Notes under the pieces: model-generated
The model's input: the letters and a program-made list of their open reading frames with translations, nothing else
Told to the model about the DNA's origin: nothing
Database searches by the model: none
Translations under genes and position numbers: made by a program
Assembly: GCF_014385105.1 (NCBI RefSeq)
Contig: NZ_JACRTE010000004.1
Span: 186,001 to 250,000 of the forward strand
Length of the DNA: 64,000 bases
Reading direction: 5' to 3'
Source of the DNA: Qingrenia yutianensis
GTDB taxonomy: Bacteria > Bacillota > Clostridia > UMGS1810
In this document: positions 1-9,700 of the stretch, in pieces
Layout of the letters: each line of letters begins with the position of its first letter
Numbering within the stretch: position 1 is the stretch's first letter

Positions 1-20
1 TTCGGTTGTTTACCCTGCAT

Positions 21-77
21 AGCCGAAAGCGAAAATCCGCCTCTCAAAATCGGAGTTCGGATTGCTTTCTTTCGGCT
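21..77. other. Imperfect hairpin upstream of lgt
   Basis: AGCCGAAAG (21-29) is the exact reverse complement of CTTTCGGCT (69-77), and AATCCG (34-39) pairs with CGGATT (58-63) inside it. No clear T-run follows, so this is a leader structure or the end of an upstream element cut by the window edge. Function unknown. No gene was seen in 1-116. Confidence 0.3.
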
Positions 78-116
78 GAAACACGACAAATTTTTGCTTT
101 ATAAGAGGTAATTTTT

Positions 117-920
117 ATGACAAAAATAAGTTTTCCGGGGCTTAATATCGGCTGGTTTGAGATAAACCCCATCGCTTTTGAAATTTTTAATTTAAAGGTG
201 CATTGGTACGGAATTATCATTGCGCTCGGATTTACGCTTGCGATTTTGTACTGCGTGAAAATCAAAGATTACGCGGATATTTCGAGCGACAACATGCTGG
301 ATATTGCCATATACGGCGCGCCGTCGGGCATAATCTGCGCGCGCATTTACTATGTGATTTTCAGTTTTGCCGATTATAAAGACAATCTTTGGGACGTTTT
401 CAAAATCTGGAACGGCGGAATTGCCATTTACGGCGCGGTAATCGGTGCAGTTATTTCGGCATATATTTATTGCAGGGTTAAAAAGCTCAACACATTAAAA
501 GTTTTCGATGTGTGCATTATGGGCGTTTTAATCGGGCAGATTATCGGCAGATGGGGAAACTTCGTAAACGGCGAGGCGCACGGCGGAGAAACGGATTTTA
601 TCCTCCGAATGGGACTTTACGAAAACGGAAAAGAAATTTTTGTTCACCCCACGTTTTTGTATGAAAGTTTGTGGAATGCCGGAGTGTTTTTCGTTTTAAG
701 ACGCATTATGAAAAGAAGGCGCTTTGACGGCGAGGTGTTTTTCAGCTATCTTGCTCTCTATTCGCTCGGCAGATTTTGGATTGAGGGTATGCGCACCGAC
801 AGCCTTTACTGGGGAAGCGTGCGCGTGTCGCAGATTTTGGCGGCGGCGCTTGTCGTTTTGTCAGTTTGCCTAATAATTTACAAATTAAAGAAGAAAAAAG
901 AGGGAAATTTGCAGCAATGA
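117..920 (+). CDS. lgt: Prolipoprotein diacylglyceryl transferase
   Basis: Membrane enzyme that transfers diacylglyceryl from phosphatidylglycerol to the lipobox cysteine of prolipoproteins, the first step of lipoprotein maturation. The 267-residue length is typical. It has several hydrophobic segments, HWYG at about 29-32, the family signature GRWGNFVNGE at 144-153, and a C-terminal YSLGRFWIEG region. The ATG at 117 follows an AAGAGGTAA ribosome binding site. The next gene, cysE, has its own promoter, so lgt is probably the end of, or a separate, transcription unit. Assignment is secure from the signature and overall length. Confidence 0.96.
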   Translation: MTKISFPGLNIGWFEINPIAFEIFNLKVHWYGIIIALGFTLAILYCVKIKDYADISSDNMLDIAIYGAPSGIICARIYYVIFSFADYKDNLWDVFKIWNGGIAIYGAVIGAVISAYIYCRVKKLNTLKVFDVCIMGVLIGQIIGRWGNFVNGEAHGGETDFILRMGLYENGKEIFVHPTFLYESLWNAGVFFVLRRIMKRRRFDGEVFFSYLALYSLGRFWIEGMRTDSLYWGSVRVSQILAAALVVLSVCLIIYKLKKKKEGNLQQ

Positions 921-940
921 TAAAAAATTGCAATTTGGGG

Positions 941-969
941 TTGTAATTTGCAAAAAATGAATGTATAAT
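941..969 (+). promoter_or_regulatory. Promoter for cysE
   Basis: TTGTAA (941-946), a 17-bp spacer, then TATAAT (964-969). The -10 box overlaps the ATG at 961, which therefore cannot be the cysE start on this transcript. Confidence 0.7.
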
Positions 970-1002
970 CTAACTTGGATTTATTTTGAATGGGGGATTT
1001 TT

Positions 1003-1704
1003 TTGAAAACCTTTTTATTTGTTCTTTTATCGCTTGTGATAATTGATTTGCTGATATTTGTTTTCCTTGCGTCAAAAGAGATTAAATGTATAAAAGAACG
1101 CGACCCTGCGGCGAGAAACTATTTTGAAATTCTTTTGCTTTATTCGGGTGTGCACGCGGTGGTGCGGTACAGATACGCGCATTTTTTCTACAAACTTCAT
1201 CTTTATTTTATAGCGCGTTTCATATCGCAGACAACGCGCTTTTTCACGGGTATTGAAATCCACCCCGGCGCGCAGATAGGAAAAGGACTTTTTATCGACC
1301 ATGGAATGGGTGTCGTTGTGGGCGAAACCACAATAATCGGCGACAACTGCACCGTTTATCAGGGTGTTACGCTCGGCGGAACGGGCAAAGACAAAGGTAA
1401 GCGCCACCCTACAATCGGCAACAATGTTATGATCGGCGCCGGCGCAAAAGTTTTGGGGCCGTTTAAAGTGGGCGACAATTCAAAAATTGCCGCAAATGCC
1501 GTTGTTTTGAGCGAGGTTCCGGCAAATTCAACCTGTGTCGGCGTTCCGGCGAGGGTTACGCGTCTTAACGGCGAAAAGGTGAGAAACGACTGCGACCTTG
1601 ACCAGATACATATTCCCGACCCCGTGTCGCAGGAGCTTTGCAAAATTTACAAGCGTATTTACGAACTTGAAAAATTGCAGAAGAATAAAAATGAAAATCA
1701 ATAA
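1003..1704 (+). CDS. cysE: Serine O-acetyltransferase
   Basis: Acetylates L-serine with acetyl-CoA to give O-acetylserine, the carbon skeleton for cysteine synthesis. The C-terminal half is a left-handed beta helix of hexapeptide repeats, with IDHGMGVVVGE (catalytic Asp/His near 99-100) and RHPTIGNNV near 134-142; the protein ends soon after the GVPARVTR loop. The N-terminus has a hydrophobic segment (about residues 3-23), as in the shorter Gram-positive form. I place the start at TTG 1003, six bases after GGGGG (992-996), giving 233 residues; an in-frame ATG at 961 lies inside the promoter. The flippase at 50981 uses the same GGGGGATTTTTT spacing. cysS follows after 56 bases, so cysteine synthesis and cysteine charging are adjacent. 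Confidence 0.93.
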   Translation: MKTFLFVLLSLVIIDLLIFVFLASKEIKCIKERDPAARNYFEILLLYSGVHAVVRYRYAHFFYKLHLYFIARFISQTTRFFTGIEIHPGAQIGKGLFIDHGMGVVVGETTIIGDNCTVYQGVTLGGTGKDKGKRHPTIGNNVMIGAGAKVLGPFKVGDNSKIAANAVVLSEVPANSTCVGVPARVTRLNGEKVRNDCDLDQIHIPDPVSQELCKIYKRIYELEKLQKNKNENQ

Positions 1705-1760
1705 AATGCGTTTTATATAAACTTGCCGGAAAAACACGGCAGGAAAGGAAGAAATGTTTT

Positions 1761-3149
1761 ATGCAGCTTTACAATACGCTTACGCAGAAAAAAGAAGAAT
1801 TTGTGCCTATTGAAAAAAATAAGGTGAAAATGTATTCCTGCGGACCTACGGTTTACAATTATTTTCATATAGGAAACGCACGTCCGTTTATTGTGTTCGA
1901 CGTTTTGAGAAGATATTTTGAATACCGCGGATACGACGTAACGTTTGTTCAGAATTTCACCGATATAGACGATAAAATGATAAGGCGCGCAAACGAGGAG
2001 CACACCACCGTTGCCGAGCTTGCGGACAGATTTATCGCGGAGTATTTTAAAGACTCGAAGGCGCTCGGCATACACGAGGCGACCTATCATCCCAGAGCGA
2101 CGCAGAATATCGACGCGATAATCGCGCTTATAAAGTCGCTTGAAGAAAAGGGATTTACCTATACTGTTGACGGCGACGTTTATTTCGACGTTAAAAAGTT
2201 TGCGGATTACGGCAAACTTTCGCATCAGCCTCTCGAAAATCTTGAGGCAGGCGCAAGAATTGAAGTCGGCGAAAAAAAGAAAAATCCTATGGATTTCGCC
2301 GTTTGGAAAGCAAAAAAAGAGGGCGAGCCGTATTGGGAAAGCCCCTGGAGCGAGGGACGTCCCGGCTGGCACATTGAGTGCAGTGCAATGGCGAACAAAT
2401 ACCTCGGCAAAACGATTGACATTCACTCGGGCGGTATGGACCTCATTTTTCCGCATCACGAAAATGAGGTTGCGCAGAGCGAGGCGGCGAACGGCTGTCA
2501 GTTTGCGCATTACTGGCTTCACAACGGCTATATTAACGTTGACAACCGCAAAATGTCAAAATCGCTGAACAATTTCTTCACGGTGCGCGACGTTGCAAAA
2601 GAGTTTGACTATGAGGTTATACGTTTCTTTATGCTTTCGGCGCACTACCGCAACCCGATAAACTTCAGCCACGATTTGCTGGTTCAGGCGCAGTCGGGAC
2701 TTAACAGAATTTACACCTGCATTGACAATCTTGAATTTTTGAAAGGTACAAATGAGGGCAAAACCGACAATTCCGCATTTGACGGACTTGATAAGTTTAA
2801 AGACGAATTTATATCGGCTATGGACGACGACGTTAACACCGCGGACGCGATTTCGGCGATTTTCGATTTGGTGAGATTTGCGAACAGCGAAATTAACGGC
2901 GAAACAGACGTTAAAACCATTGACAAAGCGCTTTCGCTTATCCGCGAACTCGGCGGTGTTCTGGGCATTTTGCAGAACAAAAAAGACGAAATTCTTGACG
3001 AAGAAATTGAAAAACTTATAGAGGACAGAAACAACGCGCGCAAAAACAAAGATTTTGCTTTGGCAGACAAAATCCGCGACGATTTGAAAGCTAAAGGCAT
3101 TGTTTTGGAGGATACGCGCCAGGGCGTAAAATGGAGAAGAGATGTTTGA
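1761..3149 (+). CDS. cysS: Cysteinyl-tRNA synthetase
   Basis: Class I aminoacyl-tRNA synthetase that charges tRNA-Cys. It has the HIGH-type motif HIGN at 36-39 and KMSKS at 264-268. The zinc ligands used for cysteine discrimination are recognisable as C27, C207, H232 and E236. Length 462 residues is typical. No T-box leader fits in the 56-base gap after cysE. Its stop overlaps the start of mrnC by 8 bases, the order cysE-cysS-mrnC being common in Bacillota. Confidence 0.98.
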   Translation: MQLYNTLTQKKEEFVPIEKNKVKMYSCGPTVYNYFHIGNARPFIVFDVLRRYFEYRGYDVTFVQNFTDIDDKMIRRANEEHTTVAELADRFIAEYFKDSKALGIHEATYHPRATQNIDAIIALIKSLEEKGFTYTVDGDVYFDVKKFADYGKLSHQPLENLEAGARIEVGEKKKNPMDFAVWKAKKEGEPYWESPWSEGRPGWHIECSAMANKYLGKTIDIHSGGMDLIFPHHENEVAQSEAANGCQFAHYWLHNGYINVDNRKMSKSLNNFFTVRDVAKEFDYEVIRFFMLSAHYRNPINFSHDLLVQAQSGLNRIYTCIDNLEFLKGTNEGKTDNSAFDGLDKFKDEFISAMDDDVNTADAISAIFDLVRFANSEINGETDVKTIDKALSLIRELGGVLGILQNKKDEILDEEIEKLIEDRNNARKNKDFALADKIRDDLKAKGIVLEDTRQGVKWRRDV

Positions 3150-3537
3150 TTTTGAGGTAAACGCACCGCTCGAAACCATTTCACCGCTGACCTTTGCATA
3201 CGTCGGCGACGCGGTGCACGAGCTTTACGTCCGCACAATGCTCGCAAAGGACAAAAATCTGCCCGCGTCAAAGCTTCACCGCGCCGCAACAACGTTTGTC
3301 AGCGCGCGTGCACAGTCGCAGACGGTCGCGGCGATTGAGGAAAATTTGAGCGAGGACGAAATAAAAATTTACAAACGGGGACGGAATGCAAAATCCCCGA
3401 CGGCGGCAAAAAATGCCGACATCATAGACTACCGGCGTGCAACAGGCTTTGAAACACTTCTCGGCTATCTTTACTTTAAAAAAGATTTTGCACGATTGGA
3501 GGAAATTTTGAAATTATCCTATGAAATGCACAGTTGA
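3142..3537 (+). CDS. mrnC: Mini-ribonuclease III
   Basis: RNase III-like endonuclease lacking the double-stranded RNA-binding domain; in Bacillus subtilis it matures the ends of 23S rRNA. The 131-residue protein is a single RNase III domain with the AYVGDAVHELYVR signature near its N-terminus and a conserved RATGFETLLGYLY segment near its C-terminus. It overlaps cysS by 8 bases, so the two are probably translationally coupled. Confidence 0.93.
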   Translation: MFDFEVNAPLETISPLTFAYVGDAVHELYVRTMLAKDKNLPASKLHRAATTFVSARAQSQTVAAIEENLSEDEIKIYKRGRNAKSPTAAKNADIIDYRRATGFETLLGYLYFKKDFARLEEILKLSYEMHS

Positions 3538-3561
3538 TTTTTTGGAAATTTCAAATAAAAA

Positions 3562-4398
3562 ATGAAAAAAACAATAAAATATTTTATGCTTGTTTTAGGC
3601 TCTGCAATAACCGCTTTGGGACTCGACGTATTTTTAATTCCGTTTAAAATGTCGGTCGGCGGCGTCAGCGGACTGGGTACGCTTTTCTATTTTATGTTAA
3701 ATATTCCCGTGTCGGTGACGGTGCTGATTTTAAACGCCGTGATGTTTGTGTTCGCGTTTAAAAACCTTGAAAAAGGCGACCTTTTAAACTCAATGCTTTC
3801 GGCGTTTTTGCTTTCGGTATTTTTACAGGTTTTTGAAAACGTGTGGAATATCGGAAATGACAGAGTGATAAACGCGCTTTTCGGCGGTGCGTTAATGGGC
3901 GCAGGAATAGGCATTGTCGCGGCGAACGGCGCGGCGACGGGCGGAACAGACCTTTTGGCGCTTATGATAAACAAAAAATTTCCGCACATCAGCGTCGGAA
4001 ACGCAATTCTCTTTGCCGACCTTGCCGTGATTTTTGCGTCGGCGGTTGTGTTTGCCGATTTTTCACTGGTTTTGTACTGTGTGCTTGCACTGTTTGTCAG
4101 CGTAAAGGTCACCGACTATATTGTGGACGGTATGGACTATTCAAAATCGGTTTTCATCATATCGGACAAGCACTCAAAAATAAGCAAAAATATTTTAAAT
4201 TTTATGCACCGCGGTGTCACGGGCATACCGTCAACCGGTATGTATTCGGGCAGAGGCGGAGTTATGCTTATGTGCGTGGTTAAACCGCGCGAGGTGGCAA
4301 AACTTAAAAATATTGTTAAAAGTGCAGATAAAAATGCTTTTATTATAATCTCGGACGTCGCACAGACGCTGGGAGAGGGGTTCAGAGAGAAATTTTGA
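3562..4398 (+). CDS. YitT family membrane protein (DUF161/DUF2179)
   Basis: Integral membrane protein of the YitT family. About six hydrophobic segments occupy residues 1-190, with the typical opening of a helix followed by FLIPFKMSVGGVSGLG. A soluble C-terminal DUF2179-like domain contains GVTGIPSTGMYSGRGG. The transport substrate is not known for the family. It ends 17 bases before the transketolase start, so it may share that transcript; nothing shown links the functions. Family call is firm, function open. Confidence 0.88.
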   Translation: MKKTIKYFMLVLGSAITALGLDVFLIPFKMSVGGVSGLGTLFYFMLNIPVSVTVLILNAVMFVFAFKNLEKGDLLNSMLSAFLLSVFLQVFENVWNIGNDRVINALFGGALMGAGIGIVAANGAATGGTDLLALMINKKFPHISVGNAILFADLAVIFASAVVFADFSLVLYCVLALFVSVKVTDYIVDGMDYSKSVFIISDKHSKISKNILNFMHRGVTGIPSTGMYSGRGGVMLMCVVKPREVAKLKNIVKSADKNAFIIISDVAQTLGEGFREKF

Positions 4399-4415
4399 AA
4401 TTTTTGGAGGTAAAA

Positions 4416-5252
4416 ATGGACAACTTAACACTTGAAAAAACCGCTTATAAAATAAGAAAACACGCGCTTGAAGCGGTTTACAGCGCTTCGTCGGGACACC
4501 CCGGCGGTTCGCTTTCGATTGCGGACATTCTTTCGGTGCTTTATTTTGACGAAATGAACGTTGACGTGAAAAATCCCAAAGACGAAAACCGCGACAGATT
4601 TGTGCTTTCAAAAGGTCACTGCGCGCCTGCACTCTACGGCGCTTTGGCGGAAAAAGGATTTTTCCCGGTTGAGGATATTAAAACTTTCAGACGCATTGAC
4701 AGCTATCTTCAGGGTCACCCCGATATGAAAGGCGTTCCGGGCGTTGATATGTCAACAGGTTCACTCGGCCAGGGTGTCTGCGCGGCAAACGGTATGGCGC
4801 TTGCCGGCAAGCTTGACAAAAAAGATTACCGCGTTTATGCAATTCTCGGCGACGGCGAGCTTGAAGAAGGTCAGGTGTGGGAGGCGGCTATGTTCGCACC
4901 GCACTACAAGCTTGACAACATCACCATTTTCGTCGATTTCAACGGACTTCAGATTGACGGCGATATTTCAAAGGTTATGTCGCCCCTCCCGATTGACGAA
5001 AAATTCAAGGCTTTCGGCTGGAACGTTGTTGTGATTGACGCGCACAATTACGACGAAATAAAAGAAGCAATCAAAATTGCGAAAAGTACCAAAGGCAAAC
5101 CGACTGCGGTTATCGCAAAGAGCGTTAAGGGCAAGGGTGTTTCGTTTATGGAAAACGAGGCGTCGTGGCACGGTGCCGCTCCCAACAAAGAGCAGTACGA
5201 ACAGGCTGTTTCGGAGCTTGACGCGCATTTGAAAGAATTGGAGGTAAGATAA
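4416..5252 (+). CDS. Transketolase, N-terminal (TPP pyrophosphate-binding) subunit
   Basis: First half of a split transketolase of the non-oxidative pentose phosphate pathway. It has SGHPGG (26-31) and the thiamine pyrophosphate motif starting GDGELEEGQ at 145 and ending at N176. At 278 residues it corresponds to the N-terminal third to half of single-chain transketolase. I use the ATG at 4416 because GGAGG (4406-4410) lies 5 bases upstream; an in-frame TTG at 4395 has no ribosome site and overlaps the previous stop. The C-terminal subunit starts one base after its stop, so the two make one enzyme. Confidence 0.95.
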   Translation: MDNLTLEKTAYKIRKHALEAVYSASSGHPGGSLSIADILSVLYFDEMNVDVKNPKDENRDRFVLSKGHCAPALYGALAEKGFFPVEDIKTFRRIDSYLQGHPDMKGVPGVDMSTGSLGQGVCAANGMALAGKLDKKDYRVYAILGDGELEEGQVWEAAMFAPHYKLDNITIFVDFNGLQIDGDISKVMSPLPIDEKFKAFGWNVVVIDAHNYDEIKEAIKIAKSTKGKPTAVIAKSVKGKGVSFMENEASWHGAAPNKEQYEQAVSELDAHLKELEVR

Positions 5253-5253
5253 G

Positions 5254-6201
5254 ATGGCGGATAAAAAGAAAATTGCAACCAGAGAAGCATACGGCAACGC
5301 GCTCGCGGAATTCGGCGGTGACGAGAGAATTTTGGTTTTGGACGCCGATTTGTCTAAATCCACAAAAACAGAGTGTTTTAAGAAAAAATATCCCGAAAGA
5401 TTTATAAATATGGGTATCGCGGAGGCGAATATGATTTCCACCGCGGCAGGACTTGCAACCTGCGGAAAAATCGTTTTCGCGTCCAGCTTTGCAATGTTTG
5501 CGGCGGGCAGAGCGTTTGAACAGGTGAGAAACTCGGTTTGCTACCCAAATTTAAACGTTAAGGTCTGCGCAACTCACGCGGGCGTGTCGGTCGGCGAGGA
5601 CGGCGCAACACATCAGGCGCTCGAAGATGTTGCCATTATGCGCGCACTTCCCAATATGACGGTAATTTCCCCGTGCGACGCTGTGGAAACAAGAGCGGCA
5701 ATTAAGGCGGCTATAGATAATTACGGTCCGTTTTATGTTCGTTTGGGACGTCTTGCTGTTGAAGAAATCAACGACGCGGATACATATAAATTCGAGCTTG
5801 GCAAGGGCGTTACCCTGAAAGAGGGCACCGACGTTACGCTTATCGCGACCGGACTTATGGTCGGCGAGGCGCTCAAGGCGCAGAAAATCCTTGCGGAGGA
5901 AAACATTTCGGCAAGAGTTATAAACATTCACACAATCAAGCCGATTGATAAGGATATTATCATAAAAGCCGCAAAAGAAACGGGCGCGCTCGTTTCGTGC
6001 GAGGAGCACAACGTTATCGGCGGACTCGGCAGTGCGGTTGCGGAAGTTTTGTGCGGGAATTTCCCCGCGCCTCTTATAAGAATAGGCACACAGGACGTTT
6101 TCGGAAAGTCGGGTGTTCCCAAGCTTTTGCTTGAAGAATACCACCTCACCGCAAAGGATATTACCGAGGCGGCGAAAAAATCAATGGCGCTTAAAAAATA
6201 A
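5254..6201 (+). CDS. Transketolase, C-terminal (pyrimidine-binding) subunit
   Basis: Second half of the split transketolase: pyrimidine-binding domain followed by the transketolase C-terminal domain, 315 residues. The N-terminal part holds NMGIAEANMISTAAGLA and HAGVSVGEDGATHQALED, typical of the Pyr module; a CEEHNVIGGLGSAV segment is near residues 250-260. It starts one base after the N-terminal subunit, with the SD sequence GGAGGTAAG inside that gene, so translation is coupled. A terminator follows at 6211. Confidence 0.95.
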   Translation: MADKKKIATREAYGNALAEFGGDERILVLDADLSKSTKTECFKKKYPERFINMGIAEANMISTAAGLATCGKIVFASSFAMFAAGRAFEQVRNSVCYPNLNVKVCATHAGVSVGEDGATHQALEDVAIMRALPNMTVISPCDAVETRAAIKAAIDNYGPFYVRLGRLAVEEINDADTYKFELGKGVTLKEGTDVTLIATGLMVGEALKAQKILAEENISARVINIHTIKPIDKDIIIKAAKETGALVSCEEHNVIGGLGSAVAEVLCGNFPAPLIRIGTQDVFGKSGVPKLLLEEYHLTAKDITEAAKKSMALKK

Positions 6202-6210
6202 TTTCAAAAA

Positions 6211-6241
6211 ATGCGGCCGTGTTTTGCACGGCTGCATTTTG
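6211..6241 (+). terminator. Rho-independent terminator after transketolase
   Basis: ATGCGGCCGTG (6211-6221) pairs with CACGGCTGCAT (6227-6237), 11 pairs with one G-T, loop TTTTG, then a short T tract. Confidence 0.8.
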
Positions 6242-6268
6242 ATGTAAAAATTTCTGTGCTGTGTAAAG

Positions 6269-6448
6269 GTGGACGAATATTACAGGCATTTCGGCATTGA
6301 GGGCTTTGATTATCCGAATGAAATTCCCGGCGCGGAGTGTATTCTGCGCGGTGAAAACATCGGATACCACAAGCGTTTCGGGCTTCGCTGCCTTTCACGC
6401 TATGACCGGCAGGGGTTTATGGAGTTTGCGTCAAAGCGGTTTGCATAA
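6269..6448 (+). pseudogene. Short orphan reading frame, probably a gene remnant
   Basis: After the terminator, a frame open from 6248 to a TAA at 6446 encodes about 66 residues that look protein-like in composition (DEYYRHFGIEGFDYPNEIPG near the start, then GYHKRFGLRCLSRYDR). The only possible start is GTG at 6269, with no good ribosome binding site, and the frame begins right after a stop. I do not recognise the family. It reads like the C-terminal end of a decayed gene; a real 59-residue protein is less likely. Confidence 0.35.
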
Positions 6449-6477
6449 AACACATCAAAAAATTTTTTGAAAAAAGG

Positions 6478-6506
6478 TTGACATTATTTACTTTATATGA
6501 TATTAT
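6478..6506 (+). promoter_or_regulatory. Promoter of the rpoB-rpoC operon
   Basis: TTGACA (6478-6483), 17-bp spacer, TATTAT (6501-6506). It gives a leader of about 245 bases before rpoB. Confidence 0.85.
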
Positions 6507-6617
6507 TATAAATTGCAATCGTATTCTCTTGAATTGCGCCATTTTTTAGATTTTAAGTATAAAATTTGATTTTTTGGTAAAAATATCAGGATAATAAGAG
6601 ATTTTGTGATATATAAT

Positions 6618-6675
6618 GCGTTTTTTATTGGGAAAAAACGCGAAAAGGCATAGGGGATAATTCTGCCCTTATGCC
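6618..6675 (+). other. Two hairpins in the rpoBC leader
   Basis: GCGTTTTTT (6618-6626) pairs with AAAAAACGC (6633-6641), loop ATTGGG. Then GGCATAGGGG (6647-6656) pairs with CCCTTATGCC (6666-6675) with one G-T. No T-run follows the second, so it is not a plain terminator. The 308-base stretch 6449-6756 otherwise holds only the promoter and the rpoB ribosome binding site. Confidence 0.5.
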
Positions 6676-6756
6676 AAAATGTGCTTTTTGTGCTGCCGGA
6701 ATGTGCGTTTCGGCTGCGGTAAGCGTCCCAAAATTTTAAATGAGGTGATTTGTTCT

Positions 6757-9700
6757 ATGGTACATCCTATAAAGCTTGGCAGAAACGAACGTATGAGCTT
6801 TTCCCGTATCAACGAGGATCAGTCCAAAATGCCAAACTTAATCGAAGTTCAAATTGATTCCTACAACTGGTTTCTCGAAAAGGGATTGAAAGAGGTATTG
6901 CACGATGTGTCGCCGATTACCGATTTCTCGGGCAATCTTTTGCTGGAATTCAATGATTATTATTTGGAGGACAACCCCAAATATTCGGTTGAGGAATGTA
7001 AAGAACGAGATGCTACATACTCGAAACCGCTTAAAATGAAGGTAAGACTCATCAACAAAGAAACGGGCGAGGTTAAAGAGCAGGAAATTTTTATGGGTGA
7101 ATTTCCGCTTATGACCGACCAGGGTACTTTCATTATCAACGGCGCAGAGCGTGTTATTGTCAGCCAGGTTGTAAGGTCGCCCGGCATATATTACGATATG
7201 CAGTTTGACAAAATCGGCAAAAAGCTTTATTTTGCCACGGTTATCCCCAACCGCGGTGCTTGGCTTGAATACGAAACCGATTCAAACGACGTATTTTCGG
7301 TTAGAATTGACAGAACGAGAAAACTTCCCGTTACTGTTCTTATAAGAGCGCTCGGAATAGGCACAAACGCGCAGATTTTGGAGCTTTTCGGCGAGGACGA
7401 AAAGCTTATCAACACGCTTGAAAAAGACCCGACAAAGAGCACGGAAGAAGCGCTTATCGAAATTTATAAAAAACTCCGTCCCGGCGAGCCTCCCACGGTG
7501 GAGAGCGCGACGAGTCTTTTGAATGCGCTTTTTTACGACGACAAACGCTACGATTTGTCCAAAGTCGGCAGATTTAAATTCAACAAAAAGCTTGCGCTTT
7601 CGAGAAGAATAAGAAACTTTGAGGCGGCAAGGGATATTGTCGACCCCGAAACAGGCGAAATTTACGTTAAAAAAGGCGAAATTATCGGCATTGACGCGTC
7701 CAAGGAAATTGAAAAATCGGGCGTTAATGTTGTTTATCTTATGTTTGAGGGCAAGGAAATCAAAGTGTTCTCAAACGGTATGGTTCACCTTGCGGACCAC
7801 GTTGATTTTGACGTGTCCGACCTCGGAATTACCGAAAAAGTGCGTTACAGCGTGCTTTCCGAAATTCTCGGCAGCAAGGAAACCGAAGAAGAAATTAAAG
7901 AAGAAATCAAAATCAGAATTGATGAGCTTATTCCCAAGCACATCATTCTTGACGATATTTTGGCGTCGATTAACTATCACAACAACCTTTCATACGGTAT
8001 GGGCACAACCGACGACATCGACCATCTCGGAAACAGAAGAATAAGAGCGGTCGGCGAGCTTTTACAGAACCAGTTCCGTATCGGTTTTGCGCGCCTTGAA
8101 AGAGTTGTAAAAGAAAGAATGACCACACAGGATTTAGACTCGGTAACTCCGCAGCTCCTTATCAACTCGCGCCCTGTTGTGTCGGCGATTAAAGAGTTTT
8201 TCGGAAGCAGTCAGCTGTCGCAGTTTATGGACCAGAACAACCCTCTTGCAGAGCTTACGCATAAAAGACGTCTTTCGGCGCTCGGACCCGGCGGCTTGAG
8301 CCGTGAGCGCGCAGGCTTTGAAGTTCGTGACGTTCACCATTCGCACTACGGCAGAATGTGTCCTATCGAAACTCCTGAAGGCCCGAATATCGGTCTTATT
8401 AACTCGCTTTCGTGCTATGCGCGTATCAACGAATTCGGCTTTATTGAGGCGCCTTACCGCAAGGTTGACAAAGAAACCGGCGTTGTTACCGACGAAATCG
8501 AATATATGACTGCGGATATTGAGGATAACTACAAAATCGCGCAGGCAAACGAGGTTCTCACCGAGGACAACAAGTTTGCGAAAAAGAAAATTATCGTTCG
8601 TTACCAGGACGAATTTGTTGAAATAGAAAATGACAAGGTTGACTATATGGACGTTTCGCCGAAACAGCTCGTTTCGGTTGCTACGGCCATGATTCCGTTC
8701 CTCGAAAACGACGACGCGGTTCGTGCGCTTATGGGCTCGAATATGCAGCGTCAGGCGGTTCCGCTCCTTAATCCCGACCCTCCGATTGTCGGCACGGGTA
8801 TGGAATATAAGGCGGCGAAAGACTCGGGCGTTGTTGTCCTTGCAAAAGAGGACGGTATTGTTGATTTTGTTTCGGCAGATACCATCATCATTAAAGAAAA
8901 AGACGGAAATTTGAGAACTTATAAGCTTACCAAATTCCTCCGTTCCAACCAGGGTACCTGCATAAACCAGAAACCTATCGTTAAAAAAGGCGAGGCGGTG
9001 GAAAAAGGCGATATTATCGCGGACGGTCCGTCAACCTCACAGGGTGAAATCGCACTCGGCAAAAACATTCTCATCGGCTTTATGACGTGGGAAGGTTACA
9101 ACTACGAGGACGCGGTTCTTATTAACGAGCGCTTGGTTAAAGAGGACGTATTTACGTCAATTCATATAGAAGAATACGAGTCGGAATCCAGAGATACAAA
9201 ACTCGGACCGGAGGAAATCACACGCGATATTCCCAACGTCGGCGAGGACGCATTGAAGGATTTGGACGAAAGAGGTATTGTAAGAATAGGCGCAGAGGTA
9301 AGGTCGGGCGATATTCTCGTCGGCAAGGTTACACCCAAGGGCGAAACCGAGCTTTCGGCTGAAGAAAGACTTCTCCGCGCAATATTCGGCGAAAAAGCAA
9401 GAGAAGTAAGAGATACGTCGCTCCGCGTTCCTCACGGCGAAAGCGGTATTATCGTGGACGTTAAAGTGTTCACGCGTGAAAACGGCGACGAGCTTCCTCC
9501 CGGAGTAAACCAGGTGGTAAGATGCTATATCGCACAGAAGAGAAAAATTTCAGTCGGCGACAAAATGGCGGGACGTCACGGTAACAAAGGTGTTGTATCG
9601 CGCATACTTCCCGAAGAAGATATGCCGTTCCTCCCTGACGGCACACCGCTCCAGATTGTGTTAAATCCGCTCGGCGTACCTTCCCGAATGAACATCGGTC

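Noticed and set aside
1713..2522. 269-codon minus-strand frame
   Set aside because: Shadow of cysS with no recognisable domain.
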